Source: Nemertoderma westbladi (taxonomy: Eukaryota; Xenacoelomorpha; Nemertodermatida; Nemertodermatidae). Taken from it: a DNA stretch of 45,724 bases. Under the pieces are notes generated by a model that saw only the letters and a program-made list of their open reading frames with translations, was not told the origin of the DNA and ran no database searches. Positions 22,101 to 31,187 of the stretch are shown piece after piece. The stretch is taken from NCBI GenBank assembly GCA_032718475.1, contig JAUCBJ010000869.1, positions 1-45,724 of the forward strand, written 5' to 3'. Every line of letters starts with the position of its first letter. Positions within the stretch are counted from its first letter, which is position 1. Made by a program: the position numbers and the translations under genes.

Positions 22101-23056
22101 TTTGGAATGGGTGATTGCTCACATGAGACATTCTTGACTTTGTTTACACATGAGACGGACGTCCTATTCATACTATTAAGATTGCGGAAGTATACCTTTA
22201 TATTTCTACAGTCTATGTTAATATTGTAGTGTTGAAGAAAGTCTAAACCAAGAATTGGTTGACTTACATCAGCAACAATAAATGTCCATGAAAACAATTT
22301 ATTGGATAGTTCCGGTATAGAAAAAGAAAGTTTACCTTTACCGTAAGATTTTATACTTGAGTGATTGGCAGCTGTTAAACTTTCAGAATTTGGTACTAAT
22401 TCTTCTAAGTACATTTTGAAACATGGTGGCAAAATGGAGAGGTCACTTCCGGAATCTACTAATAATTCACCTATGGCTAAAGCTTGTACATGTATAGCGT
22501 TGACATCGCTAGTATTATTATAATTTTGATTTGAGTTACCTGGTATTGTTGAGCTTGCCTTAGAGAAATCTTTCCAGTTACATGGAGGTTCACACTTCGA
22601 TGTCTCTTTACCGTAGGTGAAATGGTAATAGCACCATGGCCCGGTTGGATTATATGAGCGAGATTCAGAACGTCGTCGGCTGGGAGTTCTTTGCCGACTT
22701 AGTGATCGTTGTTGCCATGAACGACCTCTACCATCTTCTCGATTAGATGACATAGCTCGTAGCTGTGTGTTGATTTGGTTAATCTGATCAGAAAGCATCT
22801 GTTGCGATTGTACTAAGAGTCTTTGAGATTCTTGCAGGGCACCAAGTTCAGTAACGTGAGCAACTGGAAATAAAGATGATTGATCTGTTTTCGACTGATG
22901 CTGCTCCATCATCTTGTCTGCTGTTTCTGACAATCTTTCCAGGTTAAGGTCATCTAAAGTTGATAACACGATACTAATAGTGGGAGGAAGAATTACTAGA
23001 AATCGCAATCTAACAACCTGCTCGTTTCCAGGTGCAAGACGTAACATCTGTCGCAA
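19178..23056 (-). CDS. Gypsy gag-pol polyprotein
   Basis: A 1292-residue open frame. Residues 1 to about 100 are the end of capsid. An SR-rich stretch (about 105-135) leads to a CHCC zinc finger (C142, H145, C155, C159). The protease active site LLVDSGSDL is at about 198-206. Reverse transcriptase has FSKIDLKTAFHQI and the GYIDDIL catalytic box at about 620. RNase H follows with TDASGQ and the YTDHKPLVH end. The integrase zinc-binding region (AHPGWKES to CVNCQ) is at about 955-995, then a DDE core with HIDIVGPL, TDRGSQFES and NGLVERFHR. No chromodomain is seen. A hydrophobic stretch (ILLLLILTLCYPCAYFLHNF and beyond, about 355-395) between protease and reverse transcriptase is unusual for the family. 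All visible catalytic residues are intact. Confidence 0.93.
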   Translation of the reverse strand: MRQMLRLAPGNEQVVRLRFLVILPPTISIVLSTLDDLNLERLSETADKMMEQHQSKTDQSSLFPVAHVTELGALQESQRLLVQSQQMLSDQINQINTQLRAMSSNREDGRGRSWQQRSLSRQRTPSRRRSESRSYNPTGPWCYYHFTYGKETSKCEPPCNWKDFSKASSTIPGNSNQNYNNTSDVNAIHVQALAIGELLVDSGSDLSILPPCFKMYLEELVPNSESLTAANHSSIKSYGKGKLSFSIPELSNKLFSWTFIVADVSQPILGLDFLQHYNINIDCRNIKVYFRNLNSMNRTSVSCVNKVKNVSCEQSPIPKSQQPNSKHIPKRSQESDTTHKRESFRSNSRYFSSLKNNVILLLLILTLCYPCAYFLHNFKILPLFFIIGVMGSVVGLTLDDFTVGNEFIGCSGPPKIDLCSSDIYFQKSHKKGHPNINRITSDNRLNKITQKYKSVFASESLDAPVKHDIEHHILTTGPPCFSRPRRLYGEKFDDLLNSKIVERSESCWSSPLHLAPKTNGSWRPCGDYRKLNRLTVRDCYPMPNIADVTNNCRGCNIFSKIDLKTAFHQIPVAPDDVKKTAITTPFGMFSFRRMPFGLRNASQTFQRLIDTTLYDLKFAIGYIDDILIASENIEQHYKDIETVLKRLEEKGLKASISKCTFIQREVLFLGYIVTKSGVRPNPEKMRAIDEFPRPKTISSLRRFLGMCGFYHRFTPNFSSIAAPLTDLTRSTKSKSEKFSFTPEADTAFIRLKEALKQTVTLSFPSPGAPLTITTDASGQAVGAVVHQMVEGKSEPLAFFSRKLTSTESKKSAFDRELLAIYTTLKHYDWLFGQVITIYTDHKPLVHCLNMKNPTPQQSRWLSFLSEFNCEIKHVAGKDNIVADTLSRPCSTISFDNLRELAEAQLKDKALLLFFKSTNLPLKRIAVNENQFVMYDDTSINLRPYLPVQLRREIFDSIHNLAHPGWKESLRLISSRYIWPGMNKQIKQWANECVNCQVSKVTRKINMPIESIPTYSRLDTVHIDIVGPLPSSCGYKYLFTAIDRFTRWPEVAPLRDITTDSIANAFLTSWVSRYGVPRKIITDRGSQFESRLFSALIRELGIDRSRTTAYHPACNGLVERFHRSLKASLRAKCNNSSWYNELPLVLLGLRSTVGIHGNSPAQLLYGTELLLPGQFFEPESHKDTPTVPEFVQKLFAKVDKFLPPRRNYSNKGYVPKSLQKATHVWILDPIKRSSLHPLYKGPYEIVQIKEKTITIKLRLKNEVISLDRVKPVINHISDKTKSIKKVRFQFPIQ

Positions 23057-23460
23057 CGCCGCTGACGGTTTTCGATCGCCGAGCTCCTGTTCTGCCAGGA
23101 GTCTCCTAAGCGTCTGTCATCACTATCGGCGAGGTGAGTGATGATGTTGCTCCGAATGATGTCAAAAGAATCCGTTACATTGACACCTGCATCTAATATT
23201 ATCTCTGTAGGTAATGCTGCTAATAGATTCGATTTCATAGATGAATGACTGTGTCCCAGCAATACCGCTTCAACCTGCTGGAACCAAATACGTGCGTCTT
23301 TTGGATAGAATTCAGGTAACCTTACCTTTTGTTTGATCTCACCTCCAGACGCCATTGGTTGTTGTTGGTTAGCTGATTGCGCGTGGCTGAGCAGAATTTT
23401 AATAACAGTTAGGTTCTCTTTATCAAGTTCTTCAATGATTTCCTTTTTCGTTGCTGGCAT
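22996..23460 (-). CDS. Gypsy gag, N-terminal part (frame broken)
   Basis: A 154-residue frame beginning MPATKKEIIEELDKENL, with the capsid-type KVRLPEFYPKDARIWFQQVE segment and ITHLADSDDRR near residue 110. Around 23095-23115 the family-like sequence leaves this frame and continues in the frame of the large polyprotein, 1 base away. The tail after that point (GDSWQNRSS onward) is out-of-frame sequence. A single-base loss in a formerly continuous gag-pol frame is the simplest reading; sequencing error is possible. A programmed shift is unlikely because the break falls inside the capsid domain. Confidence 0.8.
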   Translation of the reverse strand: MPATKKEIIEELDKENLTVIKILLSHAQSANQQQPMASGGEIKQKVRLPEFYPKDARIWFQQVEAVLLGHSHSSMKSNLLAALPTEIILDAGVNVTDSFDIIRSNIITHLADSDDRRLGDSWQNRSSAIENRQRRCDRCYVLHLETSRLLDCDF

Positions 23461-23539
23461 TTTGAAATCGTCATTTTCAGCTCGTAATTGACTGAAAAAC
23501 TTCTTCCAGTTGGCTCTTACGGTAAGTGTTTAAAGACAT

Positions 23540-23555
23540 GTCTGGGTCACCAATA
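23540..23555 (-). other. Primer-binding site of the gypsy element
   Basis: On the element strand TATTGGTGACCCAGAC follows the LTR directly. TGGTGACCC is the usual form of a site paired with the 3' end of tRNA-Trp in this clade. The tRNA assignment comes from clade knowledge, not from a match made here. Confidence 0.6.
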
Positions 23556-23836
23556 TGTTAGGGTCCGATATGAATCAAAATAAATTGTAAACTTTTATCT
23601 GACTAAGTAGTATATTTCTAGATTGATCTAACCGAATAATAAATATTATATCCTACAAACAGCTGTACTACGTTGTATAATCTAAGTAAATGTCATATTA
23701 CTGGATGGTGTAAGAGTCAATGTATCGAGATTTGATTATCCCATTATAGTCATTTATATAAGGTATTTTTCCAGTGTTAATTACATTGCAATATAATTAA
23801 GGATTAAAGCAATATACACTTTTATTGACTCTTACA
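23556..23836 (-). repeat. 5' LTR of the gypsy element
   Basis: A 281-bp LTR. On the element strand it starts TGTAAGAGTCAATAAAAG, so an AATAAA-like word lies near its 5' edge, and it ends CCCTAACA. It differs from the other LTR at only a handful of positions, clustered at about 23690-23712. Confidence 0.93.
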
Positions 23837-23841
23837 GCGCA

Positions 23842-24274
23842 GCAAATTTATACAAATTTGTTAGGTTTGTTATAAATAGTATTTAATTTTATTAACAAAA
23901 AATTTCAAAAAGTTGTCTGATACTTTTATGCAGGGTGGCTATATAGACACCCACAGAAATTTTCAGACTAATTATTGCTCAAAAATTGTAGAAATAGTAG
24001 TAGGGTTTTGAAGTTGACAATTTCATAAAAAAAATATTTGGAGATAATTGACATTTAATTATACTTGTACATATACTGTAGTAATAGTAATTTCAATAGG
24101 TCTCCCTAAATGGAAATTTTCATACTTGAAATCCCTACTTACTTCTGAAATGTCTTACTTTAAAACTAAAAGAGCTATTAAATATCGGTTTTCAGGTTTG
24201 GAAACAACATTTAATCGTGCATTATAATAGATCATCAAAATAATTTCGACATATTTTGGACCAAAATGGTGTAT
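23842..24274. other. Right remnant of the TTAA-flanked element
   Basis: AT-rich DNA between the gypsy target duplication and a C13 tract (24275-24287). No gene is seen. It is interpreted as the inner part of the element split by the gypsy insertion. Confidence 0.4.
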
Positions 24275-24299
24275 CCCCCCCCCCCCCGCCCCTTAACAT

Positions 24300-24731
24300 T
24301 AAAAGTCATGATGAATTCTGTCTTGGAAGCTTATATATGTAATCCAACCTCCTTAGCAGCCCTCTCTTGACTTTATTCAGTAGAAGCTGTGCATTTGCTG
24401 GCGTTTTATAGAGCAGGGCGATGTCATCCGCAAAGTCTGTGTCTGTGACTGTAGTTGCCGGATATCTACTACTTCTGCGTTCTTGAAGTGTGAATCCCAG
24501 ATCTTCACCCTTTGTGGCCGTCCTCATTGCGTAATCCAGTACAATTGCAAATACTGTAGTATGTACTGTAGCAAATACTGTCACCTTGTAGTACGCCAGC
24601 CAGGAGTCAGAAGAACTCAGTTTCACCATCTGATGAGAGTACCTGTGCTTCTGTTTTTTCACAATATAGGCCTAATAATCCAATGCCATCAGCGGCAATT
24701 TCATCAGGTATTCCATAAGCTCTTTAGGATT
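24300..24731 (-). pseudogene. Third-family LINE reverse transcriptase, 3' half
   Basis: The minus strand reads YGIPDEIAADGIGLL, SSDGETEFF, FAIVLDYAMR, LGFTLQERRS and TDFADDIALLYKTP, the standard order of the middle and catalytic end of a LINE polymerase. The frame shifts at least twice. The part that should come before it (FVDFKKAFDSIHRGKMLEIL) is not here but at 31188-31420, beyond a 6.5-kb transposon. The sequence differs clearly from LINE copies 1-3. Confidence 0.85.
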
Positions 24732-25035
24732 GGATACTACTTAAGTCATATCTAAAGCAATCTGGACCCAATCTCGAGAATTATACCAAATCTGAACCCA
24801 ATCTGAATCGAAAATAATAGAAAGGGGGATGAAAATTATTAATTTTTGCATTAACAATTTTGAAATTTGAAGAAATTTTACATATCTTTTTTCATATTTA
24901 AATTTGCGGGCAGCCGTAGCACTACTGCGGTATTAGGGACCGCAGTTACTGCTGTATTGTACTGCCGTGCAGTCGTTAACGTTATAGCTCACTGCTCACA
25001 TCTACCAGCTGACCAGTAGTATGCGGTATCCCAAC

Positions 25036-25453
25036 CAAGGCCTACTAGATAATAATAGGAAGATTACAAAACTAACCTCGTAAACATTAATTTCGCTTTA
25101 ATTTAATTATTAATTTAATAACATTTAAAAATTAAATCCGAATTTTTTTGAAAGATTTTACATTAAACAATTTTTTCAATTTTACATTTAAACATTCAAA
25201 TAAACGAGAAATAAAGAGAACAAACTGATAAAGATAAACTGAGGAACTATAAAATTAACAATAAAAAATGGGAGTACATAAAGAAATTAATTTATTTACG
25301 CTTCTAATGTTGTAAAAACGGACTCAGCGCCCTCGAAAACAATAGAAAACCAGTTTTGTTTACCTTCGCTATCGCATTTCACTTATAAACACTTCAGCCC
25401 TCAAGTTAGAAGGCTGAATTCTGGCTGCATGGCCTATTATCTAGTTGGCCTTG
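25036..25453. mobile_element. hAT-like MITE in the left arm of copy B
   Basis: A 418-bp element with inverted ends CAAGGCCTACTAGATAATA and, from the other side, CAAGGCCAACTAGATAATA. It is flanked by the perfect 8-bp duplication ATCCCAAC (25028-25035 and 25454-25461). In copy A the corresponding arm sequence (about 13108-13125) is uninterrupted, which confirms an insertion. CA-rich ends and 8-bp duplications are the hAT signature. No transposase is encoded. Confidence 0.92.
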
Positions 25454-25677
25454 ATCCCAACTGACAACTACAGAATTACGGCTGTAGCCTACGGTTCTCG
25501 TAGCAGTTCGGTTTCGGTCTAACGTTGTGTAGGTTACTAGCGCCTGGTACTAGCCCATTCTGCCGAATGTTTAATGGTTAATATTAAGGTAAAGGAAGCG
25601 TAAGCTTATTGTACCTGTTCAAACTAAATATAAAATTCCATAATCGTTAAAATATATAAACTGATAAACATATGTAT

Positions 25678-26067
25678 GGGGCCGTCCAAGTATGACGTCA
25701 GCACTTTAGGGGGGGGGGGGGGGGGGGGGGGAGGGGGGTTGGGAAAATCTGATGGCGTGCTGATGAGGGGAGGGGAGGGGGTCAGCTAAAATCTGACGTC
25801 AGCATGTTCATTTATAGGCGCTAGAAGAGATATAGCAGAAGAGTAAATAGCTTGCCTATTTTAATTGTTCGAAGTCCCCGAAGGCCCGTAGCACGACCTT
25901 CTGTTTCAGTTACCAGTCACCATCTTTCAGTGATTAGGACGCAAAATTTTTTAAATCTGATTTAGGGGAGGGGGGTGGGTCAACGCCTATCTGATGACAT
26001 CTGATTTAGGGGAGGGAGGGGGTCAACATTTTGGGGAAAAGTGCAGACGTCATGCTTGGACGGCCCC
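25678..26067. mobile_element. GGGGCCGTCC-ended MITE with a G23 tract
   Basis: The inverted ends GGGGCCGTCCAAGTATGACG and GGGGCCGTCCAAGCATGACG (from the right) are flanked by TAT on both sides. The interior is G-rich, including G23 at 25709-25731 and several AGGGGAGGGG runs, and has no coding capacity. Ends of the GGGCCGTCCA...GACGTCA type with G-rich interiors resemble short ISL2EU/Harbinger-like elements; that placement is an inference. It sits in the loop between the arms of copy B. Confidence 0.8.
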
Positions 26068-26283
26068 TATATGCCAGTATGTAGAGACAGCTGGACAGAT
26101 ATGTAGCCTAGGGACCGGTACCAGGCACTACTACTAGTATTGTACTGTACTGTAGTGTACAGTACTGTAGTAACCTACCCAACGTTAGACCAAAACCGAA
26201 CTGCTACGAGAACCAACCGTACAGCCGTATGTCTGTAGTTGTCAGTTTGGATACCGCCTACCGGTAGATGTATGAGCCGTTAA

Positions 26284-28361
26284 AATTACTAGAATCACTA
26301 TTTCCTGATTGGTTTTAACCCATATTATACTAATGTCAGTTTAAAATGACAGTACAATTATTGCCATCAATTGGCGGGAAATTCAAATTGTGTGAGTTTC
26401 TAAAGCTCCACGTATCACTGAATAACTGCCCTTTACTGTTATTCAACACACTAGTATGTCAGTATGGTACTTGTTGTGTAATTACTGTACTGTTATAAAT
26501 ATTTGAAGTTCCAGAATGGCGTCGAGTGATCAGTACCGGAAACAGAAGTCGTGGTAAGTTTATTTTAACGAATTTATATATAAGATTATAATAAAACATG
26601 TTGATGGACATCTATAGACTTGATATCTATTAACATAACATTGCAGTTCATGTCAGGTCTTATGTAATAAGAGTTCATTCCACTGTAAGTCTAAACTGAC
26701 AGTAGTATAATCTGATATCCACTGAAACAATATTGTATGGATAAAAATACTGGTAGTCGTAGTGGCACTGTAATGTGTTTTTGGAATAATATGTACAATA
26801 TTAATTGATTCAGTCATCATTGTATAAGTAATGAAGTTAATTCCTCTGTAAGTTTAAACTGACAGTAGTATATTCTAATATCCACAGTAGAAATGTGAAT
26901 AAAGAATACTGCAGTGGTAATGTGCCATTGTAATAATAAATATAATAGTGATGATTGATTCAGTCACCACTTGGTGATTCGTTATTTTTAGGTTTACTCG
27001 AGATGTACATGAAGCCTTGTGTATGTTGGAAGCAATGAATGATGATGGCGAAATTGAATTTGACAAAGCTGATATTGTTATTGAACCACCTACCAATGCA
27101 AACACCACTGATAGTGACTGTGATTCTGCCGATGAGGTTGGTGGAATTCCAAACAATCTCAGTAGACATCAACTATTGGCTGGTGCTCACTTATTACTGA
27201 GAGGGCCGTCCATGGATGGTGATGATGATATTGTTTATGGGGATGGGAACATTGGCATTGATGAGTCCGTGACGTTTATATTCAGGGGAGGTTGAAGATG
27301 ATGTTTCTGATGATGATGATATTCTGTTGAGCTCAATATTTCCAGGTAAAAAAAGAAAACACCCAAATTCAAAGGGACTGGGAAGTCTCTAGAAGATGTA
27401 AGTAAAGTAGAGCGTGGAGCCTATGATATTGTCTCTGACAAAGTGGTTTCAATAACGAGCTGGAAAGACAACAAGTCTATGTATGTTGCATCCACATTTG
27501 CTTCTGCCACTCCTGTAGCAGTAGCTCGGCAATATTCACGTGAACAGAGGAAACGGGTAGAGATCAACCAACCATGTTGTATTCAAATATACAATAATGG
27601 AATGGGTGGTGTTGATTGTCTCGATCAAGGATTGCCATGTTACATGGTGAGTCATAGGACATAGAAGTGGTGGTGGCTGATATTTCGGTTCTGCCTCGAT
27701 TTAGCAGTTTTCAATGCTTACAAATTAAGTCGGTACAAAGTGTGCGAAAGTCATCAATCGCGCTTGAATTTACTTGGCTTTCGACGAGTCATTGCACAAA
27801 CATATTTCGCGCGATTTAGAACCAATAGAGGGAGCAGCAGTTTGTTTCCTGCACCGAGATTGCATGTTGTTAAACGAGTTTTACCTGCTGTGCGCTTCGA
27901 TGCAATTGGTCACTGGATTGTTCAAGGTTGCCAAAGATGATGTGCCTACATTAGGTGTAAGGGCACTACAGTATACTATTGCGAGAAGTGCAATGTATAG
28001 GATTGCATCATAATGATGTTTAATTATATTGTGACTCTATATAATGATGTTTTGTGTATAAACTATATTCGTGTTAGTTTTTGAAAAAAAAATATAATAA
28101 ATATACGTTATGTCACTACTGTCAAAATAAACTTACAGTTATATTTCACGCAATAAAAATCTCCAGTTCCATTTTTTTTTGGAAAATTTTTTTATTTTTA
28201 TGGGTTTTGTTTCCAAACCCAGCTACCCATTACAAAAAAATAAAAAAAATCGAGGTTGGGTATATTTGGGTTAAACTGCGTACCTAGCAATGCCATCAGC
28301 TGGTTTCAAAATGCCATATTGGATTGCTGATATGGCGACAGGAAATGTGATTCTAGTAATT
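26284..28361 (+). mobile_element. piggyBac-like transposon, internally deleted
   Basis: TTAA at 26280-26283 and 28362-28365 brackets inverted ends AATTACTAGAATCACTATTT and, from the right, AATTACTAGAATCACATTTC. The element is 2078 bp and carries a spliced but damaged piggyBac transposase. TTAA targets and this protein together identify the superfamily. Confidence 0.92.
26515..28011 (+). pseudogene. piggyBac transposase, decayed
   Basis: Exon 1 (26515-26553; MASSDQYRKQKS) joins in phase to the sequence from 26992 (WFTRDVHEALCMLEAMNDD) across a GTAAGT...TTTTTAG intron. An acidic N-terminal region follows, with a frame change near 27270. The protein then jumps to the late part of the DDE domain (VSITSWKDNKSMYVAST, then IYNNGMGGVDCLDQ, the family's third-aspartate region), so the block with the first two catalytic aspartates is missing. 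After a TAG stop near 27660 come KWWWLIFRFCLDLAVFNAY and the C-terminal cysteine-rich finger (GCQRRC-type, then YYCEKCNV in another frame). No active enzyme can be made. Confidence 0.88.
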
Positions 28362-28380
28362 TTAAGAACTATTTTAATCG

Positions 28381-28445
28381 CCTTAAAACAACTAGAGTCA
28401 CTATTTCGGAAGCCCTTAAAACAACTAGAGGCACTATCCGGTAAC
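28381..28445 (+). repeat. Two tandem piggyBac-end-like units
   Basis: The words TTAAAACAACTAGAGTCACT (28383) and TTAAAACAACTAGAGGCACT (28416), 33 bp apart, resemble the end of the adjacent piggyBac element (TTAAAATTACTAGAATCACT at 26280). They lie just outside its right TTAA. Confidence 0.65.
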
Positions 28446-29022
28446 ACAGGGCCAGTGACAGAACTGACAAGCACCCGTTAAATTGACTAACACTGTGGGG
28501 CGAGCCACGAAGGTGTGAGAGCTTAGAAGACGGGTACCAATCTCAACCTCGCGTCTATCTATCGGTCTGCCAGGCGGTTGGTCGGTCGGTCCGTCTAATC
28601 TTTGAATGCTAATACAGTAACTCAGCGAATCTTTTAGATGAAATTATACCAAACGTGGTAAAGAAGTAGTATGTCAAAAGTTTACAAAGTTTTCCGAATT
28701 TTGGCGTCGTGCATTTAAATTTTCCGTCTCTAGGAGGCGCTAAATGTCACTTCCTTTTGAACCACTTCATTGATTTTGAATAACATATGGTTAGTTCTCA
28801 ATTAATTATTAGGTACGGTCAGAGAATCAAAACATCAGCATCGGCTGCTAGATGGTGTTATCAAATTTACCTCTGATATTTAAGTTTTTGAATTAAGAAT
28901 ATTACAACCGATTAAACTAATATTTATTGCTATAATAGAGAATATGTTTTATGAGAATATGTAATTGCTATTTATTTAAGATAAAATGTGCATATCTAAC
29001 AACTGATCTTATAACCACTAAA
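28446..29022. other. Inner part of the Mutator-like element
   Basis: No gene recognised. There is a GGTCGGTCGGTCC run near 28581-28597, and otherwise AT-rich DNA. Confidence 0.4.
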
Positions 29023-29850
29023 CTAAGTAAATTTTATGGAACGACACAACATACATATTAGTGTTAATTTTAATTCAAAAAAATCTTTACGATAGTAGCA
29101 TGCCCATTCGTCAGTTCTTGTTAAGTAATTATTTTGGAAATAATCTCGAAATAATGATTTGGTCTCATCAACTGATAAATATTCCACAAAATTCGAAACC
29201 GTATTTTGAAATGCCTCAGTGTCTAATTCATCACACAAAATATTTAATATCTTCATTATATTAGATCTATCATTTATAGGAAGTTTACAGAGATTTTTGG
29301 ACCAGGCCCTTTTGACATGCCATTTGCATAACAATTTCCTGGGATTGTAATGAATACTGATTCGTATCATCGCTCATTAAAACTTCTGTTTTCAGACCGA
29401 TGGAAATCGATGACGTATTTCTTTAAACAGTATTTTTATAATATCTATATCTTCTCTATTTGAAATTAGCCACGTTACAGATGCCTTCACCCACTCATCA
29501 GACACCAAAAGGGTAGTTAACGGGAAGCTGTACCCTGATGTATTACGTGTCGGGTCTATTGCTACAAAGTTTTTTTAAAAGTCCTTCTAGGCATTGAAGT
29601 TGGTACTCGTTTGTACGATAATCATAAAATCATTGTCCGTTAGGGCCGATTATTTAATTTTAATTGATGTGTCTTCACCTTGAGGTTTATATAATAAAAT
29701 GGGATTGTAGTGTTCGCAGGTTTGCAGTTGTGTAATACGTAAGAGCACTGATTGGGGATCATCCGTATCACGCAACCCAACGTCTGTTTCCCATTTTCAA
29801 ACTCTGTCATATATTTAAGTTAACCTCTACATTTTCTCCTCCATTAGATG
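29023..29850 (-). pseudogene. MULE transposase remnant
   Basis: Read on the minus strand in shifting frames: LLRITQLQTCEHYNPILLYK (about 29700), NDFMIIVQT (about 29630), AIDPTRNTSGYSFPLTTLLV and SDEWVKASVTWLISNRED (about 29460-29575), then, in the open frame 29023-29370, LLCKWHVKRAWSKNLCKLPI, FVEYLSVDE, and FRDYFQNNYLTRTDEWACYY. The order (substrate-like segment, IDAT-type first aspartate, VAWLISNRED, CxWHVxRAW, YF..Y..R..EWA..YR) is that of MULE-domain transposases found widely in invertebrates. Several stops and shifts make it non-functional. Confidence 0.78.
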
Positions 29851-29870
29851 TATGGTCCGTATGGGCATGC

Positions 29871-30151
29871 TACTACTAGGATCGGCATGCTGCATTGCAG
29901 CTGCATTTTTAAGAATGCTGTGCCGGCTTATCGACAAAATTGCACCGCCACAACTCCCTATCACCCATGACATTTGCTGGATCATCCGCATCTTCAAGGC
30001 CAGTGTCCTTTAAGATGCGTCTCAAGAAAGTCATGGGCTGTCCACCATGCTTATTCACTCCATGAGGCTGCCAAAGTACAAGATTATGCACTGGCTGGTC
30101 CTCACGGCGAAAGCAATGTCCTGCAAAGCGGAGGCGATTTTGTTCTAGTGA
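29871..30151 (-). mobile_element. LINE copy 3, 5'-truncated tail
   Basis: A 281-bp minus-strand piece matches the 3' end of LINE copies 1 and 2, with the C-terminal residues HNLVLWQPHGVNKHGG to CNFVDKPAQHS intact and the (AGT)n tail at 29871. It is flanked by GTATGGGCATGC / GTATGGGTATGC (29859-29870 and 30152-30163), a 12-bp target duplication with one change. It interrupts the Mutator-like element. Confidence 0.92.
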
Positions 30152-30163
30152 GTATGGGTATGC

Positions 30164-30917
30164 ACCTTGTCCTTTACATTACCTGAATGGTATTTACTAT
30201 TATGGGTATTCAATGATCTTTTATTTTAATAATGCTTACCGCAACTAATACATGATTCCATGTTAATATTATATTATTTTGACCCCAACTCCGTCATTTT
30301 AACCCCATTCAGCCATGTTAACTGTATTAACTGCAGTAACTCCTGCAGACTCTCTACAGTACAAAATTGACTAGTTAAAGAGATACTACTGTACTGTAGC
30401 ACAGGCCTATCTACATTATACATGTTTTTCAATTTAGCACAGAGCACACTACTACACAGGGCAAAAAACGGAATCAAAATTCGCAGCGAAATGATATGAG
30501 GAGAGTAATTAGATCGTAATTACGAAAAACCGGTAAAACCTAAAAAAGGCCAGGATTTCCCTAATATCCTTAACATGATGCACAAAACTGTTATACTGCA
30601 CAGATAATAATTCATTTGAATTGTGTATTCAATTCAATACTGGGAGACAGACGGCCCGGTCCAAAAAATTCCCAAGGCAGTTCGCTATCCGATAGCTATC
30701 GCTATCAGTTTAATTTCCAATTCACAATACAATAGACAACTGTACAACAGGTACAGTATACAAGTACAGACGATTAGGTATTATTTTAGTAGGGCCTACA
30801 ATGAAAGCGAACTATACTGTAGCAGTAGGGCGGGTGTAAACGCTGCGCCGACAACCGACTGCGACTACCCATATACAGATAGGTACAATCGTGATTTTAG
30901 TAATTTAAATGGCTCCT
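30164..30917. other. Left-over Mutator-like element sequence
   Basis: No gene supported. This is AT-rich sequence with many TACTGTA words, leading to the right terminus of the Mutator-like element at 30917. The 99-codon frame at 30623-30922 runs across the terminus and is not credible. Confidence 0.45.
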
Positions 30918-31187
30918 GGTAGATGTGAGCTACTGTACTGTATAACGTTAATGAATGCACAGCAGTAACTGCAGTCCCTAATACAGCAGTTGTAGTGCTG
31001 CGGCTGGCCGCAAATTTAAATATGAAAAAAGATATGTAAAATTTCTTCAAATTTCAAAATTGTTAATGCAAAAATTAATAATTTTTACCCCTCTTTCTAT
31101 TTTCGATTCAGATTGGGTTCAGATTTGGTATAATTCTCGAGATTGGGTCCAGATTGGTTCAGATATGACTTACAGTAAGTACTATCC

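Larger units (their letters stand above)
18661..23836 (-). mobile_element. Ty3/gypsy LTR retrotransposon, CsRn1-like
   Basis: The two LTRs are nearly identical (18661-18940 and 23556-23836), begin TG and end CA on the element strand, and are flanked by the 5-bp duplication GCGCA (18656-18660 and 23837-23841). A primer-binding-like TGGTGACCCAGAC follows the 5' LTR, and a purine-rich GAGGGGTG precedes the 3' LTR. Gag, protease, reverse transcriptase, RNase H and integrase are all present, in Ty3/gypsy order. The gag zinc finger has the CHCC spacing (C-X2-H-X9-C-X3-C) reported for the CsRn1 clade, which also uses a tRNA-Trp-type primer site, consistent with what is seen. Few LTR differences imply a recent insertion. 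One frame break in gag is the only clear defect. Confidence 0.95.
18333..24292. mobile_element. TTAA-flanked G-rich element split by the gypsy element
   Basis: TTAA at 18329-18332 followed by GGGGGGAGGGGG and CACCATTTT mirrors AAAATGGTGTAT, a C13 tract, GCCCC and TTAA at 24293-24296. The two ends are inverted and carry the same four-base target, which suits a piggyBac- or Kolobok-type short element of about 0.8 kb. The gypsy retrotransposon lies between the ends. Only about 30 bases of end similarity are visible, so the call is moderate. Confidence 0.45.
26272..30917 (-). mobile_element. Mutator-like element in the right arm of copy B
   Basis: The right arm of copy B breaks at GGTAGATGT (26263-26271) and resumes after a second GGTAGATGT (30918-30926), a perfect 9-bp duplication. 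The ends between share short inverted similarity (ATGAGCCGTTAAAATTACTA and AGGAGCCATTTAAATTACTA). Remains of a MULE transposase lie on the minus strand at about 29023-29850, consistent with the 9-bp duplication. The element is itself interrupted by a piggyBac copy at its left end and by a LINE tail. Because the piggyBac sits within the terminal repeat, the true inner extent of the left end is uncertain. Confidence 0.75.
24732..31187. mobile_element. Long-TIR foldback element, copy B (host of a nest)
   Basis: Inverted ends GGATACTACTTAAGTCATAT (24732) and ...ATATGACTTACAGTAAGTAC TATCC (ending 31187) are bracketed by a 9-bp repeat TTTAGGATT / CTTAGGATT (24723-24731 and 31188-31196; 8 of 9 match). 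The flanks are the two halves of one LINE gene, which confirms insertion. Arms match copy A at 12809-16603. The left arm is 24732-25035 plus 25454 to about 25560, the right arm about 26075-26271 plus 30927-31187; both are split by later insertions. With these removed the element would be only about 1.2-1.3 kb. No transposase of its own is seen. Confidence 0.9.

Noticed and set aside
30623-30922. 99-codon plus-strand frame
   Set aside because: It crosses the right end of the Mutator-like element and its target duplication, so it cannot be an old gene.
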